Assembly: GCA_965228785.1 (NCBI GenBank)
Contig: CBDDIF010000002.1
Span: 3,410,001 to 3,474,000 of the forward strand
Length of the DNA stretch: 64,000 bases
Source of the DNA: Hoeflea_A sp965228785
GTDB lineage: Bacteria; Pseudomonadota; Alphaproteobacteria; Rhizobiales; Rhizobiaceae
Direction of reading: 5' to 3'
Under the pieces are notes generated by a model, which had not been told where the DNA came from, did no database searches, and was given only the letters and a program-made list of their open reading frames with translations. Position 1 is the stretch's first letter. Each line of letters opens with the position of its first letter. Of the stretch, positions 40,810 through 49,601 are shown in pieces. Both the position numbers and the translations under genes were made by a program.

Positions 40810-42711
40810 TCAGGTTTCGGGCCCGGCGGTGTAGATCACGACAACCGGCAAGGGGTCGACAACCTTGCGCAGCGCATCGGCGGCGGTTTCATCGATACGG
40901 TCCGGTAAAGCAATTGCAACGACGATGCGCCCATCCGCTTCCATCCGGGCAGAAGCCTCGGTTCCCAGCAGCGATGGATGGTCGGCGGTCAGTTTGACAA
41001 TCAGGTCGCTGACCGTGCGTTCCGAAGCGCGGCGGCGCAGTTCCGGTTTGAAAATCTTGCCGACATTGGTGGTCGGCATGGTGTCGATCAGTTCCACCCA
41101 TTTCGGCCGGGCCGGGCGTTCGTCGACCCGTTCTGCCGTCCAATCGAGCAGGTCCGCCGGATCCGGGTTGGTGCCAGGCTGGGCAACGGCAAAGGCCACG
41201 GGAAGTTCTCCGGCATAGGCGTCCGGCGCGCCGACAGCGGCGCAAAGCAGCACATCGGCGTGGCTGTCCAGCGCGTCTTCGATGACCTTCGGGTCGATGT
41301 TGTGGCCGCCGCGGATGATCAGATCCTTCGATCGGCCTGTGAGGTGCAGCAGGCCCTTGTCGTCGCGCCAGCCGACATCACCGGTGATGAGCCAACCGTC
41401 TTCGGTGAATGCTCTCGCCGTCGCGGCCGGGTCGAGATAACCAGGAAAGACGTTGGGCGCCTTGAACAGGATCATGCCGTGCCCGCCGTCCGGCACATCG
41501 CGGTCGGTGGCGCCGCCGTCGGCATCGAGCGCCACGACGCGCACCCGGGCATAGGGGATCGGAAAGCCGACACAACCGGCCGGACCGCGCACACCGGGCG
41601 GGCGGATCGAGCTTATGCCAGCCATCTCCGTCATGCCGAGGCTTTCGTGAACATGCAGGCCGAAATCCCGCTCAAATCGCCCGGCGAGTTCCGGCGGCAG
41701 GGGTGCTGCCCCGGTGCGGCAATAGTTGATCGACGAAATGTCGGCGCCGTCGACCGGCACATTGGCAAGGGCCGCCAGAACCGTCGGAACCGCGGACAGC
41801 GAGGTCGCTCGGTGTTTTTCCGCAAATCGCCAGTAATTCTGCCGCACCTGTGGATTGCGCAAAAGAGTCGTTGTCGGAATGACGACCTCGACACCGGCGG
41901 ACAGCGATGTGAGCGATGCAGGCAACACGCCGGCGACATGAAACAGCGGATAGCCGTTGATCGACACATCATCGCGGGTCATACCCTGCAACTGCACGCT
42001 GGCCCAGGCCGTAAAGACCTGGTTGCCATGGGTGTGCTGTGCAAGCTTGGGCGCTCCGGTCGTACCGCCGGTATGGAAGTAGGCGGCTATGTCATCGCTC
42101 CGGATCTGGCGTCCGCTGACCAGCAAATCGGCTGGTTGGTCAGCCACCAGCGCCTGGAAATCGCCGTCGCCATCATGGTCAGGCGGAGTTGCCTCGTCGT
42201 GCGGTGCGACACGCAGCACGAGCAGGCCTGGAATGCGGGCCCGCACTTCCATTGCCTTGTTCCAGTAGTCGGCATCTTCCGGTGCGCCATAGGCGACCAG
42301 AATGCGAGCATCGGCGGCGCGCAGCAATTCTTCCAGCTTGTCCAGCGACAGGAGCGGATTGAGCGGCTGCACGATGCCGGCGGCCTCGCCGCCCCACAGC
42401 ACCAGATGATAGTCGAGGCAACCGGGCAGCAGCGCCGCCACCGTGTCACCGGGGCCGATGCCAAGCGCATGAAACAGATTGGCTGCCTGGGTAATTCCCT
42501 CGAAGAGCTGACTATAGCTCCATTGAATCGGATCATCGGCGGGATCGCCGGTCCGCAGGAAGGTCAGCGCCGTCTTGTCACCGAAGGCACGGGCCGACTC
42601 CGCGAACAGGGCGTAGGTGCTTTCAACCGGGACCGCCTGCTCCAGCGGCGTCTCTTCCAGCCGCCGCAGATCGTCGACACTGCGGATCGGACCAATCGGA
42701 GCAAAGGCCAT
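40810..42711 (-). CDS. Acyl-CoA synthetase (AMP-forming)
   Basis: A 633-residue adenylate-forming ligase. Motifs: YFHTGGTTGAPKLAQHTHGN, the LGMTEMAGI element, GWLITGDVGWRDDKGLLHLTGRSKD, GHNIDPKVIEDAL, and a C-terminal Lys in MPTTNVGKIFKPELRR. The extra C-terminal tail (SDLIVKLTADHPSLLGTEASA) makes it longer than plain FadD. It sits directly downstream of ybaB on the same strand, at the place where recR is found in many relatives. Probably a medium- or aromatic-acid CoA ligase. Confidence 0.92.
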   Translation of the reverse strand: MAFAPIGPIRSVDDLRRLEETPLEQAVPVESTYALFAESARAFGDKTALTFLRTGDPADDPIQWSYSQLFEGITQAANLFHALGIGPGDTVAALLPGCLDYHLVLWGGEAAGIVQPLNPLLSLDKLEELLRAADARILVAYGAPEDADYWNKAMEVRARIPGLLVLRVAPHDEATPPDHDGDGDFQALVADQPADLLVSGRQIRSDDIAAYFHTGGTTGAPKLAQHTHGNQVFTAWASVQLQGMTRDDVSINGYPLFHVAGVLPASLTSLSAGVEVVIPTTTLLRNPQVRQNYWRFAEKHRATSLSAVPTVLAALANVPVDGADISSINYCRTGAAPLPPELAGRFERDFGLHVHESLGMTEMAGISSIRPPGVRGPAGCVGFPIPYARVRVVALDADGGATDRDVPDGGHGMILFKAPNVFPGYLDPAATARAFTEDGWLITGDVGWRDDKGLLHLTGRSKDLIIRGGHNIDPKVIEDALDSHADVLLCAAVGAPDAYAGELPVAFAVAQPGTNPDPADLLDWTAERVDERPARPKWVELIDTMPTTNVGKIFKPELRRRASERTVSDLIVKLTADHPSLLGTEASARMEADGRIVVAIALPDRIDETAADALRKVVDPLPVVVIYTAGPET

Positions 42712-42724
42712 GGGAAATGGATGC

Positions 42725-43048
42725 CTAGAACGGCAGCTTCATGCCGGGCGGGATCGGCAGACCGGCGGTCAGTTCCTTGGACTTTTCCTGAACGGCTGCT
42801 TCGACCTTGCCCTTGGCGTCGTTGTGAGCGGCGACGATCAGGTCCTCGAGAATCTCCGCCTCGTCATCCTTGATCAGCGACGGGTCGACGGACATCCCGA
42901 GCATCATGCCCTTGCCGTTGAGACGAACCGTCACCAGTCCGCCGCCCGATGTGCCCTCACACTCGAGCGCTTCGACTTCCTCCTGCAGGCTGGCCATCTT
43001 TTCCTGCATTTCCTTGACCTTGCCCATCATGCCCATAAGGTCGCGCAT
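42725..43048 (-). CDS. ybaB: YbaB/EbfC family nucleoid-associated protein
   Basis: A 107-residue DNA-binding protein. ATG 43048 (MRDLMGMMGKVKEMQEKM) is spaced six bases from GGAG and gives the usual length; upstream in-frame ATGs overlap the ribosome site. The family segment VRLNGKGMMLGMSVDPSLIKDDEAEILEDLI-type and the C-terminal PGMKLPF are present. It lies 50 bp after dnaX on the same strand, the classical arrangement, but recR, usually next, is instead at 58106. Confidence 0.94.
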   Translation of the reverse strand: MRDLMGMMGKVKEMQEKMASLQEEVEALECEGTSGGGLVTVRLNGKGMMLGMSVDPSLIKDDEAEILEDLIVAAHNDAKGKVEAAVQEKSKELTAGLPIPPGMKLPF

Positions 43049-43098
43049 CTTCATCTCCATTGGTTGCGGCGCACACTCACGCCGGCTGATTTGTCTGG

Positions 43099-44907
43099 TT
43101 AGTAATCTTCCGGCGAGTCATCCGGCAGGATGTCGCCTTCATCGCTTTGGCTGTCCGCAGGTGCCTCATCAACCTCGTCGGCGCGGATTCTCACGTCGCG
43201 CACCCGGGCGCCGGGAAACTGCGCCAGGATTGCGGCGACATCGGGATCCTGACTGGCATCGCTGACCAGTTCGGCCTGTTGCTCCTTGTCGATTTCCTCA
43301 AGCGTGCGGCCGCCTTCCTCGCGACTGATCGCAATGATCCAGCGTCGGCCGGTCCACTCTTCGAGCCGGGTACTGAGCTCGCCAATCAGGGCGCGCGGCG
43401 CGCCTTCGACAAGGCCAACCTCCAACCGTCCGGTCTCGACCTTCACCGGCCGGAGGAACTTGCGGATCATCGCTTTCAGCTTCAGATCGCGATGCTGGCC
43501 GGCCAGAGACGCCAGATCCGTCAGCCCCTCGATAGTCACGGTGGGCTGCGGTGCGGCACGCATCTGCGGCACGCTGTCGCCGTTCTGCTCCGGCTGCAGC
43601 ATGGCGACCGGGCCACCACCGCCCGTTGGCATGGGCTGCGGTGCCGGCGCTTCAGCCACCGGCGCCGCTGGTCCATCCGCGGGTGGCGGAGGGTCTGAGG
43701 CCCGTGCGGAACCATTGCCCTCCTGCGCTTGCGGAGGCGCATCCTGCAGACGGCGAACCGCATCGCCCGGGCTTGGCAGATTGGCTGCATGGGTCAGTCG
43801 GATCAGCACCATCTCGGCGGCACTGACCGGACGGTTCGATTGTTCGGTCTCGGGAATGCCCTTGAGCAGCATCTGCCAGAGGGCGGAGAGGACCGGCACG
43901 GACAGCTTCTTGGCAAATCCGCCGCCGCGGGTGCGTTCCGCCTCGCTGAGCGCCGGATCGCGGGCGGCTTCGGGGACGAATTTGAGGCGGGTCACCAGAT
44001 GGGTGAAGTCGGCGAGGTCGGTCAGCACGACAACCGGATTGGCGCCGGAATCGTACTGGTCGCGAAAGGCGTTGAGTGCCGCGGCCACATCGCCCTTGGC
44101 GATCAGCTCGAACAGATCGACGATCCGGGCGCGGTCGGCCAGACCCAGCATGGCGCGAACGGTTTCCGCTTCCACCGTGCCGCCGCCATGGGCGATCGCC
44201 TGGTCGAGCAGTGACAGCCCGTCGCGCGCCGATCCTTCCGCGGCGCGGGCGATCATGGCCAGCGACTCGTCGTCGATCGTGACGCCTTCCTTGGCGGCGA
44301 TGGAGCGGAAATGATCGACGAGCGCACCCGCCTCGATGCGCCGCAGGTCGAAGCGCTGACAGCGCGACAGCACCGTCACCGGCACCTTGCGGATCTCGGT
44401 GGTGGCAAAGATGAACTTGACGTGTTCCGGTGGCTCCTCGAGCGTCTTCAGCAGACCGTTGAAAGCCTGCACCGACAACATGTGAACCTCGTCGATGATG
44501 TAGACCTTGTAGCGCGCCGAAACCGGGCGATAGCGCACCTGCTCGATGATTTCGCGAATGTCGTCGATGCCGGTATGCGAGGCAGCATCCATCTCGATCA
44601 CGTCGACATGGTTGCCCTGCATGATCGCTTCGCAATGCTCTCCCGGTTCGGCCAGGTCTACAGTCGGCCTGTCCTGTGCCTCGGTGCGGTAATTGAGAGC
44701 CCGCGCCAGAATGCGCGCCGTGGTCGTCTTGCCGACACCGCGCACACCGGTCAGCATATAGGCTTGAGCGATGCGGCCTGTTTCAAAGGCGTTGGTGAGC
44801 GTGCGCACCATCGGTTCCTGGCCGACGAGGTCGCTGAAATCCATGGGCCGGTATTTGCGGGCGAGAACGCGATAGCCACCGTCCTGCGCTGATGTGCCGT
44901 TGCTCAT
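43099..44907 (-). CDS. dnaX: DNA polymerase III subunits gamma/tau
   Basis: A 602-residue clamp-loader subunit. Walker A is GVRGVGKTTTARILARAL, the DEAD-like box is YIIDEVHMLS, and the sensor region is VTVLSRCQRFDLRRIEAG. The region that in E. coli binds zinc through four Cys keeps only one (PGEHCEAIMQG), which is usual in this lineage. A Pro/Ala-rich linker (about residues 390-450) separates the AAA+ part from the tau-type C-terminal domain. The neighbouring SRP RNA and ybaB match the usual order. Confidence 0.96.
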   Translation of the reverse strand: MSNGTSAQDGGYRVLARKYRPMDFSDLVGQEPMVRTLTNAFETGRIAQAYMLTGVRGVGKTTTARILARALNYRTEAQDRPTVDLAEPGEHCEAIMQGNHVDVIEMDAASHTGIDDIREIIEQVRYRPVSARYKVYIIDEVHMLSVQAFNGLLKTLEEPPEHVKFIFATTEIRKVPVTVLSRCQRFDLRRIEAGALVDHFRSIAAKEGVTIDDESLAMIARAAEGSARDGLSLLDQAIAHGGGTVEAETVRAMLGLADRARIVDLFELIAKGDVAAALNAFRDQYDSGANPVVVLTDLADFTHLVTRLKFVPEAARDPALSEAERTRGGGFAKKLSVPVLSALWQMLLKGIPETEQSNRPVSAAEMVLIRLTHAANLPSPGDAVRRLQDAPPQAQEGNGSARASDPPPPADGPAAPVAEAPAPQPMPTGGGGPVAMLQPEQNGDSVPQMRAAPQPTVTIEGLTDLASLAGQHRDLKLKAMIRKFLRPVKVETGRLEVGLVEGAPRALIGELSTRLEEWTGRRWIIAISREEGGRTLEEIDKEQQAELVSDASQDPDVAAILAQFPGARVRDVRIRADEVDEAPADSQSDEGDILPDDSPEDY

Positions 44908-45042
44908 TGAAGCTCCATAGGGCGGACCGCGGAAGGGCCACGATCCGACCTTTAGGGTTTACAGATCGACGGGTGAAAAATCCAGATCGGCGTTGCGGGC
45001 TGTTGACCGGTTGTGCGACCTTGAACGGACGAGCAATACAGG

Positions 45043-45666
45043 ATGGATGCTGTGGACACGGCTGTCATTTTCGATTGTGAATTTCTTGCCCTGCGGGAAT
45101 CCAACAGGCGCTTCTGGTGTGCACCGGTCGATCCGGATCCCGTGATTGTTCAGATTGGTGCCGCCAAGCTGTCTCTGACCAACGAGTTTGCCATTGCCGA
45201 TACGGCCAGGATTTTCGTCAAACCCGTGGACCGGCACGGCAAGCCATACCGGGTCGATCCGTTTCTCACCGAACTCACCGGAATCACCGATGAAACGGTC
45301 GCTGCAGAAGGTGTCCCCCTGGAGGAGGCACTGAATCAGCTCGACCGGTTTTCAGACGGCGCGTCGTTCTGGTCCTGGGGAAAGGACGAACTCAACATGA
45401 TGGCGATCAGCTGCTACATCGCCGGCATACCCGCGACGATTCCGGCCAATCGGTTCGACAATGCCTGCAAACTTTTGCTGGCGGCAGGAATGCCGCAGGA
45501 GGATCTGGGGAAAGTCCGCAGCAATCGGCTGGCTGACTACTACGGGATCGAGCACCCGCCGCTCAGAGCCCATGACGGGCTCGACGACGCCCTGTCGGTC
45601 ACCTTCGTGCTGCAGCATTTGCTGAGGGAAGGAAAATTGTCGCGAGATCACTTCACGTCCGGCTGA
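45043..45666 (+). CDS. 3'-5' exonuclease, DEDDh type
   Basis: A 207-residue nuclease-like protein. The acidic residues Asp and Glu lie in VIFDCEFLAL, a third Asp in FWSWGKDELNMM, and the His and last Asp in RAHDGLDDALSVTFVL, giving the DEDDh set for two-metal exonucleolysis. Related proteins act in DNA proofreading or RNA turnover. It is divergent from dnaX with a 135-bp gap and convergent with the RES toxin gene. It is not fused to a polymerase. Confidence 0.87.
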   Translation: MDAVDTAVIFDCEFLALRESNRRFWCAPVDPDPVIVQIGAAKLSLTNEFAIADTARIFVKPVDRHGKPYRVDPFLTELTGITDETVAAEGVPLEEALNQLDRFSDGASFWSWGKDELNMMAISCYIAGIPATIPANRFDNACKLLLAAGMPQEDLGKVRSNRLADYYGIEHPPLRAHDGLDDALSVTFVLQHLLREGKLSRDHFTSG

Positions 45667-45675
45667 AGCGAAGCA

Positions 45676-46374
45676 TCAAGGATCGATCGCCCAGATCTCC
45701 GGCTTGGACCCGTGGATGCGGATCTTGTCGATGCGTTCGCCATCCCAGTGGTAGGTCAGGTGACGGCCCTGGACCGGGATCGACACCACGTCGGGATAGA
45801 AAGCCGCCAGACAGGTGCCGCCGGCATGGCGGACGCTCGGGTAGACGATTCCGTCGCCGCCATCGGCGATGATCTGGCGGGCAAAGGACTGCGGAACGCC
45901 ATAATCCTTCGGGTGCAAGAGATGGTCATGGCCGTCACCGCGTAGATCGACGAGTTTTGCATCGACCGAGCCGACCAGCTCGCGCATGTCGGCGATCCAG
46001 CCCGGCGCCTCGTCGGTTGCCGCGCAAAAGCGACCGCGGTGATAGACGGTTTCAAACAGCGCCGTCTCGAAAGCCTGCGCCGCATAGTAGGCCCCGAAAG
46101 TGCCATCGTGGAAGCGGCCCGGCCGATCCGGGCTGACATGGGTAAAGCAGGACATCACCCATGAGGCGCCATCGCCGCCCACCCGACGGTCAATCGGCAC
46201 CAGGTCGAGATTGCCGATCGTTTCCGCAATACGCGGATTGGTCTTCTGTTCAGCGCCCAGCAGCAACGGCCAATCGGCGGGGTCGGCTATATCCTCGAAC
46301 AGATCGATCGGCGGATAGGCCGAACTGATCAGCCGATGTGTCTTCGGCCAGCGAACATGGGAAACCGCCGTCAT
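45676..46374 (-). CDS. RES-domain toxin (NAD+ phosphorylase type)
   Basis: A 232-residue RES protein. The eponymous residues are visible: Arg in TKTHRLISS-like N-terminus (reading KTHRLISSAYP), Glu in AFETALFETVYHR and Ser in GIVYPSVRHAGG. RES toxins of Xre-RES systems deplete NAD+ by phosphorolysis. The gene follows the Xre-type antitoxin by 51 bp on the same strand. Since family toxins are larger than RelE types, this length is normal. Confidence 0.9.
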   Translation of the reverse strand: MTAVSHVRWPKTHRLISSAYPPIDLFEDIADPADWPLLLGAEQKTNPRIAETIGNLDLVPIDRRVGGDGASWVMSCFTHVSPDRPGRFHDGTFGAYYAAQAFETALFETVYHRGRFCAATDEAPGWIADMRELVGSVDAKLVDLRGDGHDHLLHPKDYGVPQSFARQIIADGGDGIVYPSVRHAGGTCLAAFYPDVVSIPVQGRHLTYHWDGERIDKIRIHGSKPEIWAIDP

Positions 46375-46425
46375 GGGACCACTATGGGAGCGAAATGGAA
46401 GATTTGATGGCGACCGACGGTGAAA

Positions 46426-46836
46426 TCAGCCGCCCCTTTGCGCATCGAGATATCGGCGCACCCGCATCAGGTCGGTGAGCTGGCCGCCCAGCATGATGTC
46501 GAGCGCCGATCGGCCACCAAAATCTTTATTCGCCCGGCCAATCCAGCCATAACCGCGCTGCGGATCGGCAAAAAGCAGGCGTAGCGCCTTGTGGATGCCC
46601 ATCAGGTTGGACAGGCGAGCGGCAAGATCGATTCCAACCCGGCCATATTCGCCGGCCTTCCAGCGCTGGTAGGTGCGCGTGGCGATATGACCAAGCAGCA
46701 CCGTGGCCTGCTCGTCCGTCAGACCCCAACGGTCGAACAGCCGAATGACGGCACGCTGCATGGCCTGGACCTCGGCCGCTGACCAATCGGGGCCCGGCGT
46801 TGGTGTTTCACGGGGAACGGGACGGAGTTGGGGCAT
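46426..46836 (-). CDS. Xre/MbcA/ParS-type antitoxin
   Basis: A 136-residue protein starting at ATG 46836 (MPQLRPVPRETPTPGPDW); an upstream frame to 46878 is open but overlaps the promoter palindrome. An N-terminal helix-turn-helix region (LTDEQATVLLGHIATRTYQRWKAGEYG) is followed by the DUF2384 part (LSNLMGIHKALRLLFADP and DFGGRSALDIMLGGQ), where the C-terminal segment blocks the RES active site. With the RES gene it forms a complete Xre-RES module that is probably autoregulated. Confidence 0.9.
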   Translation of the reverse strand: MPQLRPVPRETPTPGPDWSAAEVQAMQRAVIRLFDRWGLTDEQATVLLGHIATRTYQRWKAGEYGRVGIDLAARLSNLMGIHKALRLLFADPQRGYGWIGRANKDFGGRSALDIMLGGQLTDLMRVRRYLDAQRGG

Positions 46837-46868
46837 CGGTTTTCGCCTTTTGTCATATATTGGGTGTC

Positions 46869-46878
46869 TTGGTGCCAA
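46869..46878. promoter_or_regulatory. Possible Xre operator
   Basis: The inverted repeat TTGG-TG-CCAA lies 33 bp before the Xre antitoxin start, overlapped by a wider ATTGG (46859-46863) and CCAAT (46875-46879) pair and flanked by two TGTCA motifs. Xre antitoxins usually repress their own operon, so this is a candidate site. Confidence 0.4.
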
Positions 46879-46949
46879 TTGTCAATGACCGGCGTCAAAA
46901 CAAACCGCCGGCGGACGGCCGCAACAACAGTCTGTTTTCGTTTGAAAAA

Positions 46950-47051
46950 GGTGGGAGGCTGGCACGGTGACCCGTGCCGTGGCTCGTTAGGGCTGCTTCC
47001 TTCCGGACCTGACCCGGTTGGCGAGTGGCTCGTCCACCACCAACCTCCCGC
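46950..47051 (-). ncRNA. ffs: Bacterial small signal recognition particle RNA
   Basis: On the minus strand the conserved SRP apical domain GGTCAGGTCCGGAAGGAAGC reads at about 46995-47014, including the GGAA tetraloop and the Ffh-binding asymmetric loop. The ends pair as GGGAGG (complement of 47044-47049) with CCTCCC (complement of 46953-46958). The 3' arm is followed by a T-run (complement of AAAAA at 46945-46949), so the end stem may also serve as terminator. Length about 100 nt is that of the small bacterial type lacking an Alu domain. SRP RNA guides membrane-protein ribosomes with Ffh and FtsY. Exact ends are estimates. Confidence 0.95.
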
Positions 47052-47168
47052 GCCCCATATCGTCAATCGCCGGCCGAAAAGCAAGCCAATACGCCAAAAA
47101 ACTGCTAGTCTTGTTCCCCGCGGCGTAGGGCCCTTTCCGGGGCGGAGAAGTTGAACGGGTTGGACTGC

Positions 47169-47573
47169 ATGGCTGGCTTCAAGCTCAACGAACGAATCGA
47201 GGCCGACAGTCTGATGGTTTCCGGCCTGGGCCTATGTCAGATGCGACTGATGAACGACCGTCGCTGGCCGTGGCTGCTTTTGGTACCGCAACGGGCGCAG
47301 ATCGAGGAAATCTTCGAACTCAAACCACTCGACCAGGCCTTGCTGACATTTGAGACCTGCGAGACGGCACGGGCCCTCAAACGCGTTTCTTCCTGCGAAA
47401 AAATCAATATCGGAGCGCTGGGCAACCACATTCGTCAGCTCCACGTCCACGTCATTGCGCGCAATCCCGGCGACCCCGCCTGGCCCGGTCCGGTCTGGGG
47501 GGTTGGCAATGCCGAACCTTATGATACCAATAGCGCCGCCGAACTGATTTCAGCCATCAACGAGGAAATTTAG
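47169..47573 (+). CDS. HIT family protein
   Basis: A 134-residue nucleotide hydrolase-type protein; ATG 47169 (MAGFKLNERIEADS) is preferred to TTG 47151. The histidine-triad motif reads QLHVHVIARNPGDPAWPGPVWG and has the His-x-His pair followed by the expected third position as Ile-Ala, a variant seen in proteobacterial members of this group (usually HVHVI). It ends in INEEI-TAG at 47573. The next in-frame codons encode the N-terminus of NudC, so only one stop separates the two proteins. Confidence 0.88.
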   Translation: MAGFKLNERIEADSLMVSGLGLCQMRLMNDRRWPWLLLVPQRAQIEEIFELKPLDQALLTFETCETARALKRVSSCEKINIGALGNHIRQLHVHVIARNPGDPAWPGPVWGVGNAEPYDTNSAAELISAINEEI

Positions 47574-47576
47574 CTC

Positions 47577-48539
47577 ATTTCAACCTCACTTTTCGATGCA
47601 GCCGAATTCGGCGACGAACCCAGCAGTTCCGTCGCCTTTGCCGGAAACACACTTGACCGCCGGTCGGAATTTCGTGACGAAAACTGCCTGAAGGAAGCGC
47701 TGGCATCGGACCGGATGCGCGGCTTTGCGCTGCGCTCGGGCCGCGCCTTCCTGCGGCAGAATGGGCAAGGCTTTGAAGCGCTGCACAATGCCGAGGAACT
47801 GGCGCCATTCGATCCCGATTACGACAATGCAGTGCTGCTCGGTTTCGCAGAAGGCGATGCGCCGCGGCTGGCCGTGCCTGTTCGTCTCGATCCTGACGAA
47901 TTGCCGGAGACCGTCAAGGCGATCGACAACCGGTCGATCTATGTCCAGGGGCTTGTGCGTGGCAATGAGCTGGGACAGTTGGCACAGGGCGCCAGCCTGA
48001 TGTCGTGGGCCATGTCGCACCGCTATTGCGGGCGCTGCGGCACCGTGACGGAGCCGCGAGCCGGCGGCTACCGGCGTGAATGCCCGGCCTGCGGCAACAT
48101 GCTGTTTCCGCGCACCGATCCGGTGGTGATCATGCTCGCTGTCGATGTCGAAAACGACCGCTGCCTGCTCGGTCGCAGCGCGCATTTTCCACCCGGCATG
48201 TATTCCTGCCTCGCCGGCTTCCTGGAACCGGGCGAGACCATGGAAGAAGCGGTGCGGCGCGAAACCCAGGAAGAATCCGGGATCAGCATCGGCCGTGTGC
48301 GCTATTACGCCACCCAGCCCTGGCCGATGCCGCACACGCTGATGATCGGCTGCTACGGCGAGGCGATCAGCACCGAGATCAACATGGACACGCGCGAGAT
48401 CGAGGACTGCCGCTGGTTCAGCCGCGACGAAGCCGCGGCTCTGATCAAACGGCAGACCGGCGCCGACGCCCTCAACTCGCCGCCGCCCGGCGCCATCGCC
48501 CACCACCTGATCAGCGGATGGCTGACCTACAGCTCGTAA
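47577..48539 (+). CDS. nudC: NAD(+) diphosphatase NudC with probable AUU start
   Basis: NADH pyrophosphatase, which also removes NAD caps from RNA. Zinc ligands: CGRCGTVTEP and CPACGNMLFPRTDP; Nudix box GFLEPGETMEEAVRRETQEE; followed by QPWPMPHTLM, the NudC-specific signature. The first ATG (47715) falls after the family's N-terminal segment SLFDAAEFGDEPSSSVAFAG, which is fully encoded upstream. No ATG, GTG or TTG lies between the HIT stop (47571-47573) and this segment. ATT 47577 follows GAGGA (47562-47566) at ten bases and gives 320 residues. The alternatives are a start at ATG 47715 (274 residues), TAG readthrough from the HIT gene, or a sequence error. Confidence 0.85.
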   Translation: MSTSLFDAAEFGDEPSSSVAFAGNTLDRRSEFRDENCLKEALASDRMRGFALRSGRAFLRQNGQGFEALHNAEELAPFDPDYDNAVLLGFAEGDAPRLAVPVRLDPDELPETVKAIDNRSIYVQGLVRGNELGQLAQGASLMSWAMSHRYCGRCGTVTEPRAGGYRRECPACGNMLFPRTDPVVIMLAVDVENDRCLLGRSAHFPPGMYSCLAGFLEPGETMEEAVRRETQEESGISIGRVRYYATQPWPMPHTLMIGCYGEAISTEINMDTREIEDCRWFSRDEAAALIKRQTGADALNSPPPGAIAHHLISGWLTYSS

Positions 48540-48541
48540 CT

Positions 48542-49453
48542 TCAGCCTGCGAGATCAGCGTATTCGTCCACGAGTGTGGAGCGAATATAGCGAACCGTCG
48601 CCAGGTCCGTCGTACTGCGGCGATAGGCCATGCCGGTGCCGAAGCCCCAGACGGGGTCGGCCAAAGGGATCTCGACGAGACCGCGGGCCACCGCTTCCGG
48701 CTGTAGGGTATCGGCTGCATAAACCAGCAGATCGGAACGCGCTGCTGCCGAAAACATGGTGACAAGGGAACTCAGCCGAAGCGCGATCCGCGGGTCGGGC
48801 AGATCGCGACCGGTGAAATAGCGGCTGAGCCATTCGAGCCCCCGGTGGTCATTGGTGAAGCTTGCCCAGGCAAAGTCGGTCAAGTCCGTGGGGCGAACCG
48901 CCCCCCTATCCGCCAGCGGGTGGGACTTTCTGGCAAAGACCGTCATGTCGGACCAGCCGACGGTGCGCACCGCGATATCAGGTGTCTCCTCGACATCGTG
49001 CAGCGAGCCCAGCCACAGGTCGACGTCACCGCTTTTCAGAAGCGGCAGCAGGTGATCGGTGACGCCTGTCTGGACCTCGACGTCGATGTTCGGAAAGGTG
49101 GCCTGAAAGCGCATCAGCAGGCGCGGGAAAACGCTCAAGCTCCAAGCCGGCCCGACACCGATGCGCAGCAAACCGCCAGAGCCGCTGGTCAGCGCCGCAA
49201 TCTCGGTTTCAACAAACCGGGCCTCGTTCATGATGTTCTGGGCATGCCGACGCAGCATGTGGGCGAATTCAGTCGGCTCGACGCCATTGGGCGTGCGCTT
49301 GAACAGCGGCATGCCGATGTGATCTTCCAGCTTACTGATGCTCTTCGATACCGCCGGTTGGGTAACGTGAACGGCTTCCGCAGCCGATCGCAGGTTGCGA
49401 CAATCATAGGCCGCCATGAAGTGGGTGAGCGCTCGCGAATAGAGAACGTCCAT
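48542..49453 (-). CDS. LysR family regulator divergent from TTT-sulfatase operon
   Basis: A 303-residue regulator. I start it at ATG 49453 (MDVLYSRALTHFMAAYDCRN); ATG 49465 is also possible. The winged helix is LRSAAEAVHVTQPAVSKSISKLE. The ligand domain includes LLRIGVGPAWSLSVFPRLLMRF and GDVDLWLGSLHDVEETPD. It is divergent from the TctC gene at 49602, the usual arrangement where the imported acid is the co-inducer. CCAATTGG (49467-49474) lies next to its start. Confidence 0.9.
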   Translation of the reverse strand: MDVLYSRALTHFMAAYDCRNLRSAAEAVHVTQPAVSKSISKLEDHIGMPLFKRTPNGVEPTEFAHMLRRHAQNIMNEARFVETEIAALTSGSGGLLRIGVGPAWSLSVFPRLLMRFQATFPNIDVEVQTGVTDHLLPLLKSGDVDLWLGSLHDVEETPDIAVRTVGWSDMTVFARKSHPLADRGAVRPTDLTDFAWASFTNDHRGLEWLSRYFTGRDLPDPRIALRLSSLVTMFSAAARSDLLVYAADTLQPEAVARGLVEIPLADPVWGFGTGMAYRRSTTDLATVRYIRSTLVDEYADLAG

Positions 49454-49601
49454 GCGCCATCTCATTCCAATTGGTTATCGAGAGTACAATATTTGAAATT
49501 GGATTTTATCGCAATCGGCCGTCAAGCTTGGCCATGAACGATCGCCGGATTGGCAAATGGAGCTCGGCGATCTGGACCCGTTGTTCGTCATGGAGGAGAC
49601 T

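Noticed and set aside
40978..42873. A 631-residue plus-strand frame opposite the acyl-CoA synthetase
   Set aside because: The minus strand has all adenylate-forming motifs; this frame also runs across the gene boundary into ybaB.
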